From Cupriavidus sp. UYMMa02A (GTDB lineage: Bacteria; Pseudomonadota; Gammaproteobacteria; Burkholderiales; Burkholderiaceae): a stretch of DNA of 64,000 bases. Location: positions 1 to 64,000 of the forward strand of contig LRMT01000205.1 of assembly GCA_001725945.1 (NCBI GenBank), written 5' to 3'. The notes below the pieces were generated by a model that saw nothing but the letters and a program-made list of their open reading frames with translations, was not told the DNA's origin and did not search any database. Of this stretch, positions 35,220-43,703 are shown in pieces. Position numbers and translations under genes: made by a program. How positions within the stretch are numbered: the stretch's first letter is position 1; every line of letters starts with the position of its first letter.

Positions 35220-35755
35220 ATGGCTGCCGAGGAAGTCGTTCGAACAAGGTTGTCGTCGGAAACTAGGCAGGCTCTGAGGCGGCCGCGGTCTCGCATGGCA
35301 CGACTGAATCGGGCTTTCTGCGCGTACTCATTGAGCGCGTTCTGAGGTCTTGCCACAAACGGAGTTGGCAGCGCGGAGAAAAGAGGGAAGGGCGACGCGT
35401 TCAGATTAATGTTGGCTTGAACGCTGACGAGGAAGCGCTTGTTGTAGAGGCCGCGTCGCAAGCCGGCCTGTCTCGTGTGGAATGGATCGTCAAACTACTG
35501 CGAGCCCATCTGATGCGCCAGCCGCAGTTCAATGCTGCTGAGACGGAAGCTCTGATTCAGTCGAACCGGCAACTCGCAGCCATTGGCCGGAATCTGAATC
35601 AGCTAGCGAAGACCTTGAACCTAGACCCCAATGCGAGCTACCAGGTGACGGTCGAGTCCATCGAGGCGTTGACGGCAGATATTAAGGAGCACCGAAGAGC
35701 TGTCGCCAGCATGGTTCAAAGCAACCTCAACCGCTGGGGGGCTGGACGTGAGTAA
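35220..35755 (+). CDS. mobC: MobC/TraJ-like relaxosome accessory protein, one frameshift
   Basis: About 178 residues from ATG 35220 with a frameshift near 35275. The core VQINVGLNADEEALVVEAASQAGLS (shown in part) followed by RVEWIVKLLRAHL is a ribbon-helix-helix DNA-binding fold. The C-terminal AIGRNLNQLAKTLN segment is typical of MobC/BfmC mobilisation proteins. It would bind oriT just upstream and help the relaxase. It overlaps the relaxase start by 8 bases. Confidence 0.85.
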
Positions 35756-36844
35756 GTCAGCCGTGGAGGTACTCTTCGATGGCATGGGCTTGTTCGACTC
35801 GCTGGACGATTTCAGCCACAACCTTCGAGGCCAGCAAGCGGCCTCCCCGCAGAGCTTGCGGCGGGTTCCTGGCGGAGGCGGAGCGAATCGCTCGCGTGGC
35901 TCTGCGAGGAAGGCGATTTCCCGCGTGGTTCGCAAAGTTCCCGAAGTCATGGTCAAGGTCAGTGGTACGGGCAAGGAATCCAAGCAGGTCTGGAACCACC
36001 TGACGTACATCACCCGTAACGGCAAGATCGAAGCCGAGAACGAGAACGGGGAGCAATTGGACGGCCTGGCTGAAGTGAAGGAGCTTCATGAGGCTTGGTC
36101 GGAGCTGGTTGGCAAAACGCGGGCGAATGGCAATCTGACGCTGAACGTCCTGTTCTCAATGCCGGCCGGTACGAATCCTGAGTTGTTGAAGAAAGCGGTA
36201 AGGGAATTCGGTCGGGATCGCTTCTCCAATCACGAGTATGTGTTTGTCTTGCACACGCGGAGACGGACCCGGACCCCGACGCGCCAGACCATCCCCACGT
36301 CCATATGTGCGTGAAGGTTCGCGGGTTGGATGGCAAGCGATTGGCTCATCGCAAGAAGGATCTCCAGGAGTGGCGCGAACTCTTTGCGGAGAAGCTGCGC
36401 GAGAACGGCATCGAGGCTGCAGCCACCCCTCGCATGGTAAGAGGCGTGGTACGTAAGGGGCTCAAGCAACCCGTCTACCAGGCCGCAAAAAACAAGCGTT
36501 CGACTGTGAAGGAGGCTGGTGTACGCGAAGCTGCAGAAGCGGTGCTTAAAGGCGCTACCACTCCTCGCCCATGGGAGCCGCGGGTAGCTGAGAAGCAAGC
36601 CACCATCCGGAATGGATGGCATACCTTGGCCGACGCACTGGAGCGTACGGGCAGCACTGACGATCGGCAGCTGTCCAATCAGATCCGGGAGTTTGTCAAA
36701 GGCATGCCCTCGCCGCTGACAGAGCGCCAGGTACTCGAAGCGGAAATGCGGCGACTCGTGAAGGACAGGACTCCGGTGCAAAACAGTCAACGGCCGGTTG
36801 CGGACCCAAAGCCGCAGCCCAAGGATCGAGACCCCGAAAGGTAG
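35748..36844 (+). CDS. MOBP-type relaxase, one frameshift
   Basis: About 365 residues from the GTG at 35748, with a frameshift near 36256. The relaxase domain shows VWNHLTYITRNGKIEAE, NLTLNVLFSMPAGTN and FVLHT, and across the shift the three-histidine metal motif DHPHVHMCVKVRG of the VirD2/TraI (MOBP) class. The N-terminal ~65 residues precede the domain; the catalytic tyrosine is probably in this part or in YITRNG. It nicks oriT and pilots the single strand to VirD4. mobC and oriT precede it. Shorter than the IncP TraI; there is no primase or helicase domain. Confidence 0.85.
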
Positions 36845-36893
36845 GGTGCAAAATCTTTCCGCCACGACCGATAAAGCCAGGTATGGCGCATGA

Positions 36894-36938
36894 ATCAAAA
36901 TAATAAAAAGTGATTCATCAATAACTGTTATATTGATT
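36894..36938 (+). promoter_or_regulatory. two dyad operators after the relaxase gene
   Basis: ATCAAAA-N8-AGTGATT (36894-36915) and ATCAATA-N8-ATTGATT (36917-36938), 23 bases apart. A TTATATTG -10-like element lies in the second. They precede the small gene at 36961. Confidence 0.6.
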
Positions 36939-36960
36939 GCGCAGCTCGGCTGCGTTTTTT
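36939..36960 (+). terminator. terminator after the operator pair
   Basis: CGCAG-CTCG-GCTGCG followed by TTTTTT, immediately before the next start codon. Its position downstream of the operators means either that it ends relaxase transcription or attenuates the small genes. Confidence 0.7.
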
Positions 36961-37131
36961 ATGACCCCTGTGCTTATCGGTTCTGCGGTTTATCTGATGA
37001 TGTTTGGCGCTTGGCGGGCGTTGCGGTTCAAACGAGATGCGGCAATAACTAGACGGATCTCGGACCTGGAAGCGCTGCTCGCAAAGCGTCAGGTTAAATG
37101 CCCGGCAGATCCCGGTGGCACATTACTTTGA
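36961..37131 (+). CDS. small membrane protein
   Basis: 56 residues from ATG 36961: MTPVLIGSAVYLMMFGAWRAL, one membrane helix, then a basic, helical tail (RFKRDAAITRRISDLEALLAKRQ). No ribosome site is evident because the terminator hairpin precedes the ATG, so the start is doubtful. Confidence 0.4.
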   Translation: MTPVLIGSAVYLMMFGAWRALRFKRDAAITRRISDLEALLAKRQVKCPADPGGTLL

Positions 37132-37139
37132 GGTGAATT

Positions 37140-37439
37140 GTGGCTGGAACTCAACGACCGAACATCAGCTTCAAGCTGTCCGAACCGGTGGCATACATTG
37201 TCATCAACAGTGAGGATTCGCTGCTTGATGAACTGGTCCCTAAACTGGAAACGGTGCCAACAGCTGACGTAAAAGCGATTCGCGTGGTCAGGGCTGCTAC
37301 TACCCGTGATTACTATTGGGCGCTGGTGGTGGATACCAGTCTTCGGTCAAGCATCATGCTGCAGAGCTTCGCTGCAAATCAGCGCGATGCGGCCGTTGCC
37401 GAGTGCTTGGCCCTGACGGACCGCCTGTTTGGCAAGTAG
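37140..37439 (+). CDS. hypothetical soluble protein
   Basis: 99 residues from the GTG at 37140 (GAGGTG upstream). Alternating strands and helices (PVAYIVINSEDSLLDELVPKL, VKAIRVVRAATTRDYYWALVVD). No family recognised. Nine bases behind the small membrane protein. Confidence 0.5.
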   Translation: MAGTQRPNISFKLSEPVAYIVINSEDSLLDELVPKLETVPTADVKAIRVVRAATTRDYYWALVVDTSLRSSIMLQSFAANQRDAAVAECLALTDRLFGK

Positions 37440-37446
37440 TACAGCC

Positions 37447-37725
37447 ATGGATGCCACTGCTCTGCCAAATGCTGGTCCCCATCGGATAGCCATCGTGACG
37501 GGCCTCGCTGCTCACGTCACAGCAGTGCTAGCGATTTGGTATTGGGGTATCGATGGTTCAAATTGCCTGGTCACCACGTTTTTGCCCGAGGTTGCTGTTG
37601 GACCGCTGGGCTTTCTTTTCCAGGTGACGATACTGGTGATGATGGTTGCAATGGCCGCATTCATTGGCACCGTCGTCACCCAAGCCGCAACGCACATTGC
37701 AGAGCCGGCACGCCGAGCACGCTGA
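37447..37725 (+). CDS. small membrane protein with two or three helices
   Basis: 92 residues from ATG 37447. Hydrophobic segments IAIVTGLAAHVTAVLAIW and GFLFQVTILVMMVAMAAFIG, basic end. No family recognised; end of the three-gene group after the relaxase. Confidence 0.5.
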   Translation: MDATALPNAGPHRIAIVTGLAAHVTAVLAIWYWGIDGSNCLVTTFLPEVAVGPLGFLFQVTILVMMVAMAAFIGTVVTQAATHIAEPARRAR

Positions 37726-37747
37726 GAGCAAGTTCAAGGGCGGGAAA

Positions 37748-37791
37748 ATCAAAATACATGTTTTGATACATCAAAACATGTATAATTGATT
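37748..37791 (+). promoter_or_regulatory. best-conserved dyad operator pair, with nested palindrome
   Basis: Two dyads at 37748-37767 (two bases shorter) and 37770-37791 (ATCAAAA-N8-ATTGATT) flank the perfect palindrome 37757-37780 with 11-bp arms CATGTTTTGAT and ATCAAAACATG around AC. TATAAT (37781-37786) is the likely -10. Upstream of the membrane protein gene at 37854. Confidence 0.7.
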
Positions 37792-37853
37792 TCACTGCAA
37801 CAGAGTGGCTGATTCATCACATAGAGCCACCCTAGCCCTTGACGGAGCGAAGG

Positions 37854-38921
37854 ATGTCGATTGGCTCTACCTCGGTACCTGACACCGGGAACCTTACCGA
37901 AGCACACCTGCCTAGCTGGGCCTATAGTTGCCTTGCCCTTATCACGGGTACGGCCGGCATTGCAGCTGCGGTGATTACTGCCCGCTTTTTCATTCTTGGG
38001 ATGGAGCAGCTGGAGCCCGACGCCTCTGCAAGGCAGGTGTTGACCGCCGCAGGCATCCTGATGATCCTGGTTGAGTTGCTTGCTTTCGGGGTCGCGGCAC
38101 TCTTGCCACGAAAGGCGATGCGCGGGCTGCGATACAAGCTATTGGCCTTGGGGCTGTGCCTGCTCGCATTTGAAGCGGGGACGCTCTACGTCACGCAGGT
38201 ATCGATGGTCCGCGCAACACAGGCCAAGGCTCAAGGCGAGAACACGCAAATCACGGCACTGCGGGCGTCTATCGCCTCGCAACGACAGGCTGCGGCCACT
38301 CTGCGCGCCACTGCTGAGAAGCAAGCCGAAAGTCGTCTCGAGTGGGTTCGTAACATGGCTGCGAAGCAAGCCAACCAGGCGGTAGCAGTAGAGGCTGGCA
38401 TCGCCGCTCAGGCGGTGGAGCTCGCCAAACTCGAATCGGCCGTGCATCCCACGCTGGAGAATGTATTGGGGGACCATGGCGTGATTTTCTACGCCTTAGG
38501 TCGGTCCTTGCTCATTGTGATGATGAGTGTTGTCCTGCTGGCGGTCTCCGGAGGTTTGCTGCGCGTCCGCTACAACTTGCCCGCGGGGCGTAAGGCAAAA
38601 GCTAACCAGGTCCAAGAAGGCGCGGAACGGCCGGCTCACGCCTTGGCACCCGCTCCGTACATTGCGCCTGAAGTAATTGAGCAGATCGGTGCGCAATGCT
38701 CTTCCGCAGCGTTCACAACCGACCGGGCGGACGCAGCCGAATCGGGCTCGCCTACGGCAGACCATGAAGCCTCCTCAAAGGTGCCTAGTGTCTCGCACTG
38801 GGGCGGCGCCTTGCGGAAGATTGTCAATGACCGCTCGGGTGAACCACACGGGCATTCAAAGAGGACATCCCGGCAACGAACTATCCGTCTTGTTGTGCCC
38901 GGTAAGCATGAGCCTGGCTGA
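37854..38921 (+). CDS. multi-helix membrane protein with coiled-coil region
   Basis: 355 residues; ATG 37854 (MSIGSTSVPDTG) has GCGAAGG just upstream. Three membrane helices in the first 120 residues (CLALITGTAGIAAAVITARFF; AAGILMILVELLAFGVAALL; LLALGLCLLAFEAGTLYV), a long Ala/Gln/Glu-rich coiled coil at about 125-205, a fourth helix (LLIVMMSVVLLAVSGGLL) and a polar, disordered tail. This plan (helix cluster, coiled coil, helix, tail) is found in plasmid and phage membrane proteins of unknown role. It is under the strongest dyad operator, so it is probably tied to transfer. Confidence 0.55.
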   Translation: MSIGSTSVPDTGNLTEAHLPSWAYSCLALITGTAGIAAAVITARFFILGMEQLEPDASARQVLTAAGILMILVELLAFGVAALLPRKAMRGLRYKLLALGLCLLAFEAGTLYVTQVSMVRATQAKAQGENTQITALRASIASQRQAAATLRATAEKQAESRLEWVRNMAAKQANQAVAVEAGIAAQAVELAKLESAVHPTLENVLGDHGVIFYALGRSLLIVMMSVVLLAVSGGLLRVRYNLPAGRKAKANQVQEGAERPAHALAPAPYIAPEVIEQIGAQCSSAAFTTDRADAAESGSPTADHEASSKVPSVSHWGGALRKIVNDRSGEPHGHSKRTSRQRTIRLVVPGKHEPG

Positions 38922-38998
38922 CGGGATCGCAGCTTGTGGCTATCTTCAACGCGACATGCGTTCCGCGCCGGCCGGCTGCCGACACTACCTTAACAACC

Positions 38999-39202
38999 AT
39001 GGGTTCTATTTATCCTTCCTACGACATAGCGCGAGCTGAGCACGCGCGCCTCCCAACCGCCTTGGACATGCTCCAGAGGCGCGTCAACGAGCAAGTGGAC
39101 CTCGGCTATGAACCGATCGGTAATCTATGCGTTGAGCAAATCCCCGTTAGCGCTGGTGAGTTCTATTACGTCGTGTGTCAACCGCTGCGGCGGCGCGGCT
39201 GA
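38999..39202 (+). CDS. DUF1737-like small protein
   Basis: 67 residues from ATG 38999: LDMLQRRVNEQVDLGYEPIGNLCVEQ...FYYVVCQPL. The phrase 'V-N-x-x-x-x-x-G-[WY]-x-P-x-G-x-x' and the C-terminal strand are those of DUF1737. A second member lies at 39827. Function unknown. Confidence 0.6.
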   Translation: MGSIYPSYDIARAEHARLPTALDMLQRRVNEQVDLGYEPIGNLCVEQIPVSAGEFYYVVCQPLRRRG

Positions 39203-39209
39203 GGTGCAT

Positions 39210-39442
39210 ATGGCTGCAGAGCTGCCTGCCACAGTCAGCGGTGCCGAGTTGAGCGAGGAGCTACGACGCAGGGCCGGATCAATGTGGAAGGATGGTTGCT
39301 GGTGGCCGATGACAGTCTGATTTGGCTAATGAACCCTTACGGCATTGACGTGGGGTTTTACCCGCATGACCTCGATGGGTGTCGGCGCATCCTTGCTCGC
39401 ATTGTCAGCGACGATCACGAGGCGGAATGGGGCATGCTGTAG
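39210..39442 (+). CDS. small hypothetical protein, one frameshift
   Basis: ATG 39210 (GAGGTGC upstream) MAAELPATVSGAELSEELRRR; after a frameshift near 39278 the frame continues INVEGWLLVADDSLIWLMNPYG to DDHEAEWGML. About 77 residues. No family recognised. Confidence 0.5.
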
Positions 39443-39514
39443 CGCCGCAATAGCGAAAACAGAACTAATCCCGCAAAGAACACTGAGCACGGCCAATCAA
39501 AGGAAGTCGATAAC

Positions 39515-39721
39515 ATGCTCTCAAATCACGGCCCCATCACGGCCTTCACCATTGCGATAGCTTTCGTGACGTGGCTTGTGTCCACGTTGTGGAAGACGAT
39601 TTCCCCGCTCGTCGCAGTTGTCATTGCGGCCGGCATTGTGATGGCAATTCTCACAGCATCCGAAGTCGTGAGAGGCTACCGGGCAAAGCGGACACACAAG
39701 AATAGAGCTAATAGAGCTTGA
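39515..39721 (+). CDS. small two-helix membrane protein
   Basis: 68 residues: FTIAIAFVTWLVSTLW and LVAVVIAAGIVMAILTA as membrane helices, basic tail (RAKRTHKNRANRA). No family recognised. Confidence 0.5.
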   Translation: MLSNHGPITAFTIAIAFVTWLVSTLWKTISPLVAVVIAAGIVMAILTASEVVRGYRAKRTHKNRANRA

Positions 39722-39826
39722 GGTTGAGTGTGCATCTTTCAGGCACACTCAGGCTGTCTCTGACAGGAGCTTATAGCGACGCCTCAGCGTCCCGAATCGG
39801 CCGGCAGCCGAAAGACTTAGACAGAT

Positions 39827-40024
39827 ATGGAATACAAGATCATCCGTTCGGTGAATATGCTCGACCCGGCAAAAACGATCAACGAACTTACCAACGAAGT
39901 TAATGAACACCTAGCAGCAGGTTGGAAGGTGGCCGGGGGGCTTGCCGTGAGCGTGCCGATGCTGGGAAGTCCGGAAATGCCGACGCCCATTCTTTTTCAA
40001 GCCATGGTGCGCGGTGACGACTAA
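39827..40024 (+). CDS. DUF1737-like small protein
   Basis: 65 residues, MEYKIIRSVNMLDPAKTIN..., with VNEHLAAGWKVAGGLAVSV and FQAMVRGDD at the end: first strand, helix, 'GW-x-x-x-G-G' turn and final strand as in DUF1737. Paralogue of the 38999 gene. Confidence 0.65.
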   Translation: MEYKIIRSVNMLDPAKTINELTNEVNEHLAAGWKVAGGLAVSVPMLGSPEMPTPILFQAMVRGDD

Positions 40025-40032
40025 CCGCACAG

Positions 40033-40161
40033 TTGGGCAGTGAGAAAAAGCGCCCCACAACACCAGGCGCCCCACGCGTCCCGTCACGGCCGGTTGCTGC
40101 CGTCGCAGTCCTGATCGCGCTCGTGTCGCTGGTCGTCTTGGTCATCGCGCTGGTGAAGTAG
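40033..40161 (+). CDS. possible 42-residue membrane peptide
   Basis: From a TTG at 40033: a basic, Pro-rich start (SEKKRPTTPGAPRVPS) and a hydrophobic helix (AAVAVLIALVSLVVLVIALV). No ribosome site seen. The strong hydrophobic pattern is the only support. Confidence 0.3.
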   Translation: MGSEKKRPTTPGAPRVPSRPVAAVAVLIALVSLVVLVIALVK

Positions 40162-40195
40162 AGAAAACGCCCCCCCGTGATGGAGGAAAGCTAAC

Positions 40196-40483
40196 GTGGA
40201 CGAACCGCACAACGAGCGCAAGCCGGATTCGGGCTGGCGGGCCAGCGAGAAACGGCTGGAGGATATTCCGCCTCCCAGCGGATTCCAGAGATTGAGAGAG
40301 CAGCTTTCATTGTTCCTTGGGCCGATTCCAGCGGGAATCATTGTGCTGATGGTCCCCTTGGTGCTGGTCTGGTATGCGCTGGATCTCCTGGAATACTGGC
40401 AGCTAAAAGCGCTGCTCATCGCCGTCACCGCCGTCTTCTGGTCCTATCACCGCGAGGCGCAGCGTGAACGCGGCGACAGCTAG
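40196..40483 (+). CDS. small membrane protein
   Basis: 95 residues from the GTG at 40196 (GAGGAAAG upstream): polar N-terminal half, then two hydrophobic helices (AGIIVLMVPLVLVWYAL and ALLIAVTAVFWSY), polar end. No family recognised. Confidence 0.5.
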   Translation: MDEPHNERKPDSGWRASEKRLEDIPPPSGFQRLREQLSLFLGPIPAGIIVLMVPLVLVWYALDLLEYWQLKALLIAVTAVFWSYHREAQRERGDS

Positions 40484-40575
40484 GAAAACGCCCCCCATAC
40501 GGGGGAGGCAATCCCAGCTGTTCGCCACTATGGTTTTCCTTACCGGGGAATGGATCGGCCGACAAGGAGAGAACG

Positions 40576-40809
40576 ATGGAGACACCGAAGTCCCCCAGCG
40601 AGGCACTCGCAATGGGTTGGCGTAAAGTCTCGCCCGAGAAGCTAGCAAAAATCCAACAGGAACTAAAAGCGATGGCGGGAAGCGTGAAGCCGCAGCTGGG
40701 CTATCCATGCTACGACGGCCCGTGCGAGGATGGCTGGCGCACGGTCTGCTACTACCGAGACGATCCTCCAGGTTGCACGGATTGCTTTGAGTCGCAGCAA
40801 GGCTGTTAG
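40576..40809 (+). CDS. small cysteine-rich protein
   Basis: 77 residues, METPKSPSEALAMGWRKVS, AAGGAGAGAACG ribosome site. Six cysteines in the second half (YPCYDGPCEDGW, VCYYRDDPPGCTDCF, GC) suggest a zinc or disulphide-stabilised fold. Followed by a hairpin GGCCGCC-TGC-GGGCGGC at about 40829-40846 with TTTAT. Confidence 0.55.
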   Translation: METPKSPSEALAMGWRKVSPEKLAKIQQELKAMAGSVKPQLGYPCYDGPCEDGWRTVCYYRDDPPGCTDCFESQQGC

Positions 40810-40956
40810 CCGCTGTGTAGAAATTGGCCGCCTGCGGGCGGCTTTATCGTCGGTTACGTCCATGCCGATAACTGCTATTATCGGCATGGTGTTTGGCCTC
40901 GCGAAATGGGCCGGTTTCAAAATCGATCTGATTTAAGCCAAGAAAAACAAAGACTT

Positions 40957-41199
40957 ATGCAAACACCCGAATCCTTGCGTTTCACGGCTCTCGAGTACGG
41001 CTTCCATGCGCGCGGCCCCGGCATGCGCGCCTGCTTCCTTGAGGCGCAATGGGACAAGAAGGCCAAGGCCATCACCTGGCACTGGCGTATCCACAATGTC
41101 AACATGTCCGCCGTGCTAGCCAACGGCCACGCCGCCACACCCGAAGAAGCCGAGGCCGCGATGCGGGCTTGGCTGACCCATGCGAGCGACGAGGCATGA
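40957..41199 (+). CDS. small hypothetical protein
   Basis: 80 residues, MQTPESLRFTALEYGFHARG... A beta-beta-alpha pattern (ITWHWRIHN, then ATPEEAEAAMRAWLTH). Its stop overlaps the next start as ATGA, so it is coupled to the membrane protein/DUF4238 pair. Confidence 0.55.
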   Translation: MQTPESLRFTALEYGFHARGPGMRACFLEAQWDKKAKAITWHWRIHNVNMSAVLANGHAATPEEAEAAMRAWLTHASDEA

Positions 41200-41783
41200 C
41201 GGTCCCCGCCACTCCGAATGACGTCTTAGCCCAACCTGCGCTGTGGGCAGCATTGGGCGGCTTGGTCGTGGCGGTGTTCAACCAGGGCTTTACGCTTTGG
41301 AAGGAACGCAGCCACCGGCGGGATGAGCACCAACGCGAGCGGACCCGCACGGCCCTGTCCGTGGCAGTCGCGCTCGAATCGTTCGCATTGGCCTGTTCCA
41401 ACTGCATCGATGAAATCGGCAGGGCCGAAGCCGAGGCGGCTGCGCAGCACTCCGAGGACCCCTTGCGCGGCATACGATTTCCCGAGTTCGTCATGCCGCA
41501 GGCGCCGGACTGGCGCTGGATCACCCCACACTTGGCCGATGCCATCCTTGGCCTGCAGTTGAAGGTCCAATACAGCCGCACCTACATTGCCGCGCAAATC
41601 GACTTCTACACCACCGCTTTCGAGGCCGTCGCGTTGATCGCGGTCCATGCACGTCGGCGCGGGGCCAGGGCATGGGAGCTGGCGAAGGAGCTGCGCAAGG
41701 AATGCGGCTTGCCGGCGTCCGATCTTGCGGGCGAAGAATGGGATTTCAGCCGCTCCCTTTTTCTCACCAAGGAAGCAACTTGA
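41196..41783 (+). CDS. membrane-anchored helical protein paired with DUF4238
   Basis: 195 residues. Residues 12-35 form one membrane helix (LWAALGGLVVAVFNQGFTLW), followed by a basic segment (KERSHRRDEHQRERTR) and a cytoplasmic helical domain with several tryptophans and cysteines. Its stop overlaps the start of the DUF4238 gene, and its own start overlaps the preceding stop, making a tight three-gene unit. Function unknown; the layout is that of an accessory, possibly defensive, unit. Confidence 0.6.
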   Translation: MTVPATPNDVLAQPALWAALGGLVVAVFNQGFTLWKERSHRRDEHQRERTRTALSVAVALESFALACSNCIDEIGRAEAEAAAQHSEDPLRGIRFPEFVMPQAPDWRWITPHLADAILGLQLKVQYSRTYIAAQIDFYTTAFEAVALIAVHARRRGARAWELAKELRKECGLPASDLAGEEWDFSRSLFLTKEAT

Positions 41784-42792
41784 CCACGAATCCGCCGAGG
41801 GGCGGCGAAGCCCGCAAACACCACTATGTGCCGCAGTGCTATCTGAAGGGCTTCGCACGCAACCGCAGCAAGAACTCACAACTCTACGTCATCGACACCG
41901 GCACGCAGTCGACGTTCGTGACCACGCCGGGCAACGTAGCGGCACAGCGCGATTTCAACCGCGTCGAGATCCCGGGGCACGATCCGAATATCGTGGAGGC
42001 GGCTACGCCCAGTTCGAGAGCCAGCTTGCTCCAGCCCTGTTGCGCATCGACGAGCACGGGGACTTCCGAAGCGATGAAGACAGGGCGCTGGTGCTGGAGC
42101 TCGTCGCGCTACTGGCGACGCGCAATCCAGGATTTCGGGAAGCCAGGCGCCAGGCTATCGAGCGAATCTACAAAATCATGGGTGGCATGGTGGTGTCGAC
42201 CAAGGAACGCTACGAAAGCCAGTTCCGCCAAGCCCGAGTGGCTGGCCACCTAAAGGGCGAGCCACTTCCCTACGAGGAAATGCGCGAATTCATCGAAAGC
42301 GAGCGCTATACGGTCGAAGTCCCATCGACCCACCATGTGGCCACCGAGTTGAAGCTACTGGATCACCTGCGCGACCTGATTCACCGCCGCGGCTGGTCCT
42401 TGCTGAGAGCACCATCCAATTGTGGCGGCTTCGTGACGTCCGACCATCCGGTCGTTCTCGAATGGGATGACCCCAAGAGAATGAACGGCAATATCTATCC
42501 ACCTGGATTCGGGCTGCGAAGCACCACGATTCTCTTCCCGGTGACGAAGCACTTTGCGCTGCATGGACATTTTGATCGGCAAGACGGTCGCACCATTGAG
42601 ATCAACGAGCATGGCGTCGCCGCGATTAACTTCAAGGTGTGTTTGCATGCCCAGCGCCAGGTCTATGCCGAAAGTGAGCGCTTTGGCATCATTGGCGCAC
42701 AAGGCGAAATCCAGCGCGGCAGCGCTATGCTGGATTTGTTTGCGCGCGCTCCGGGCCGTCCCTCCCATCGACCCATGAGAGGAAAGCCATGA
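41780..42792 (+). CDS. DUF4238-family protein, one frameshift
   Basis: About 337 residues from a TTG at 41780 overlapping the upstream stop. The family start KHHYVPQCYLKGFA is clear, followed by LYVIDTGTQSTFVTTPGNVAAQRDFN. A frameshift near 42000 leads into YAQFESQLAPALLRI, later FVTSDHPVVLEWDD and FPVTKHFALHGHF, all DUF4238-like. The conserved His-His-Tyr-Val-Pro and Ser-Asp-x-Pro motifs suggest an enzyme, but the activity is unknown. Neighbouring genes are small unknowns, with a recombinase 900 bases away. Confidence 0.8.
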
Positions 42793-42804
42793 GCGCCAAC
42801 CTCA

Positions 42805-43568
42805 TTACATCCGCATTTCCACCAGGCGGTAGACGATCCCGTCCCAAACGGCGCCTTTCTCACGGCTCCGCTTCAGCTCCTCCCAGATGACCGTCCAGCT
42901 ATGGCTTACAGAGGAAAAAGCGGCGTAAGTGCCCTGCATAGACATCAGGATGTCGTTGACTTTAGAGCGCGCTCTGATCTTTCGCCAAAGCCACCACCCG
43001 TGGCCGAAAGTATGGCGGCCGGGCCGAAGGGAGCAGCTTCGAAGCTCACAGCAAATGCTAAGAACCATATGCCCCACTTCAGGATGAAAATTGCCCCTCG
43101 CCAAAGGGCAGACGCAAGGGTGCCTTTCGTTGAGCCGGCCTTGCTTGCGAGATAGCGCGTAGCCGGCATTGTCCGGGCTCGAACTACCTCCAGCGTTGCT
43201 TGAAATTCCGCATAGGTGAGCACGTTAAGAATAAGCCAGTCAAGAAGTCGAGATTGAAGCCAAGGGCTGTCAGCATAGCGCTCAGCCGCCGAACGGATTT
43301 CCTCCCGTCCAAATGACATTTCGCGCCAGTCCGTTTCAATGTCTTGCGGAGTTCTATGTCGCCAGTGCGTGACCGGCTCAGGTACTTTGGAGGAGGAGTT
43401 TTCTACGAAAATGTTATCGAAGATGTCGACGACTATGGCGCGTGCATCATCAACGAGATTTTCCGCATCCCATTCGCCTAAGCCTCGACGGCTAGCCTCT
43501 AACTTTGCGTTCTTCTCTGTTTCTGCTATGAGGGCGTTCTTGGCAACGGAGCTCACTTGTGGATCCAA
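42805..43568 (-). CDS. hypothetical protein with two membrane segments, one frameshift
   Basis: About 254 residues. Start MDPQVSSVAKNAL; an acidic helical N-terminal domain, then a hydrophobic stretch (GAIFILKWGIWFLAFAVSF) and, after a frameshift near 42965, KVNDILMSMQGTYAAF to VYRLVEMRM. It converges with the DUF4238 gene. No family recognised. Between its start and the recombinase at 43704 there are only 135 bases. Confidence 0.5.
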
Positions 43569-43703
43569 GAGTTATAGGGGTTGTTTCTTGGGGGCTGGCA
43601 TAAAGCTCATACCACACCCTCAGCGAGCCGAACGTACAACGTGACGGATGTCCGCAAGATTCTACAGCTCGAATCTCTTCACAGTCTTGACGGCCCTGCA
43701 AAA

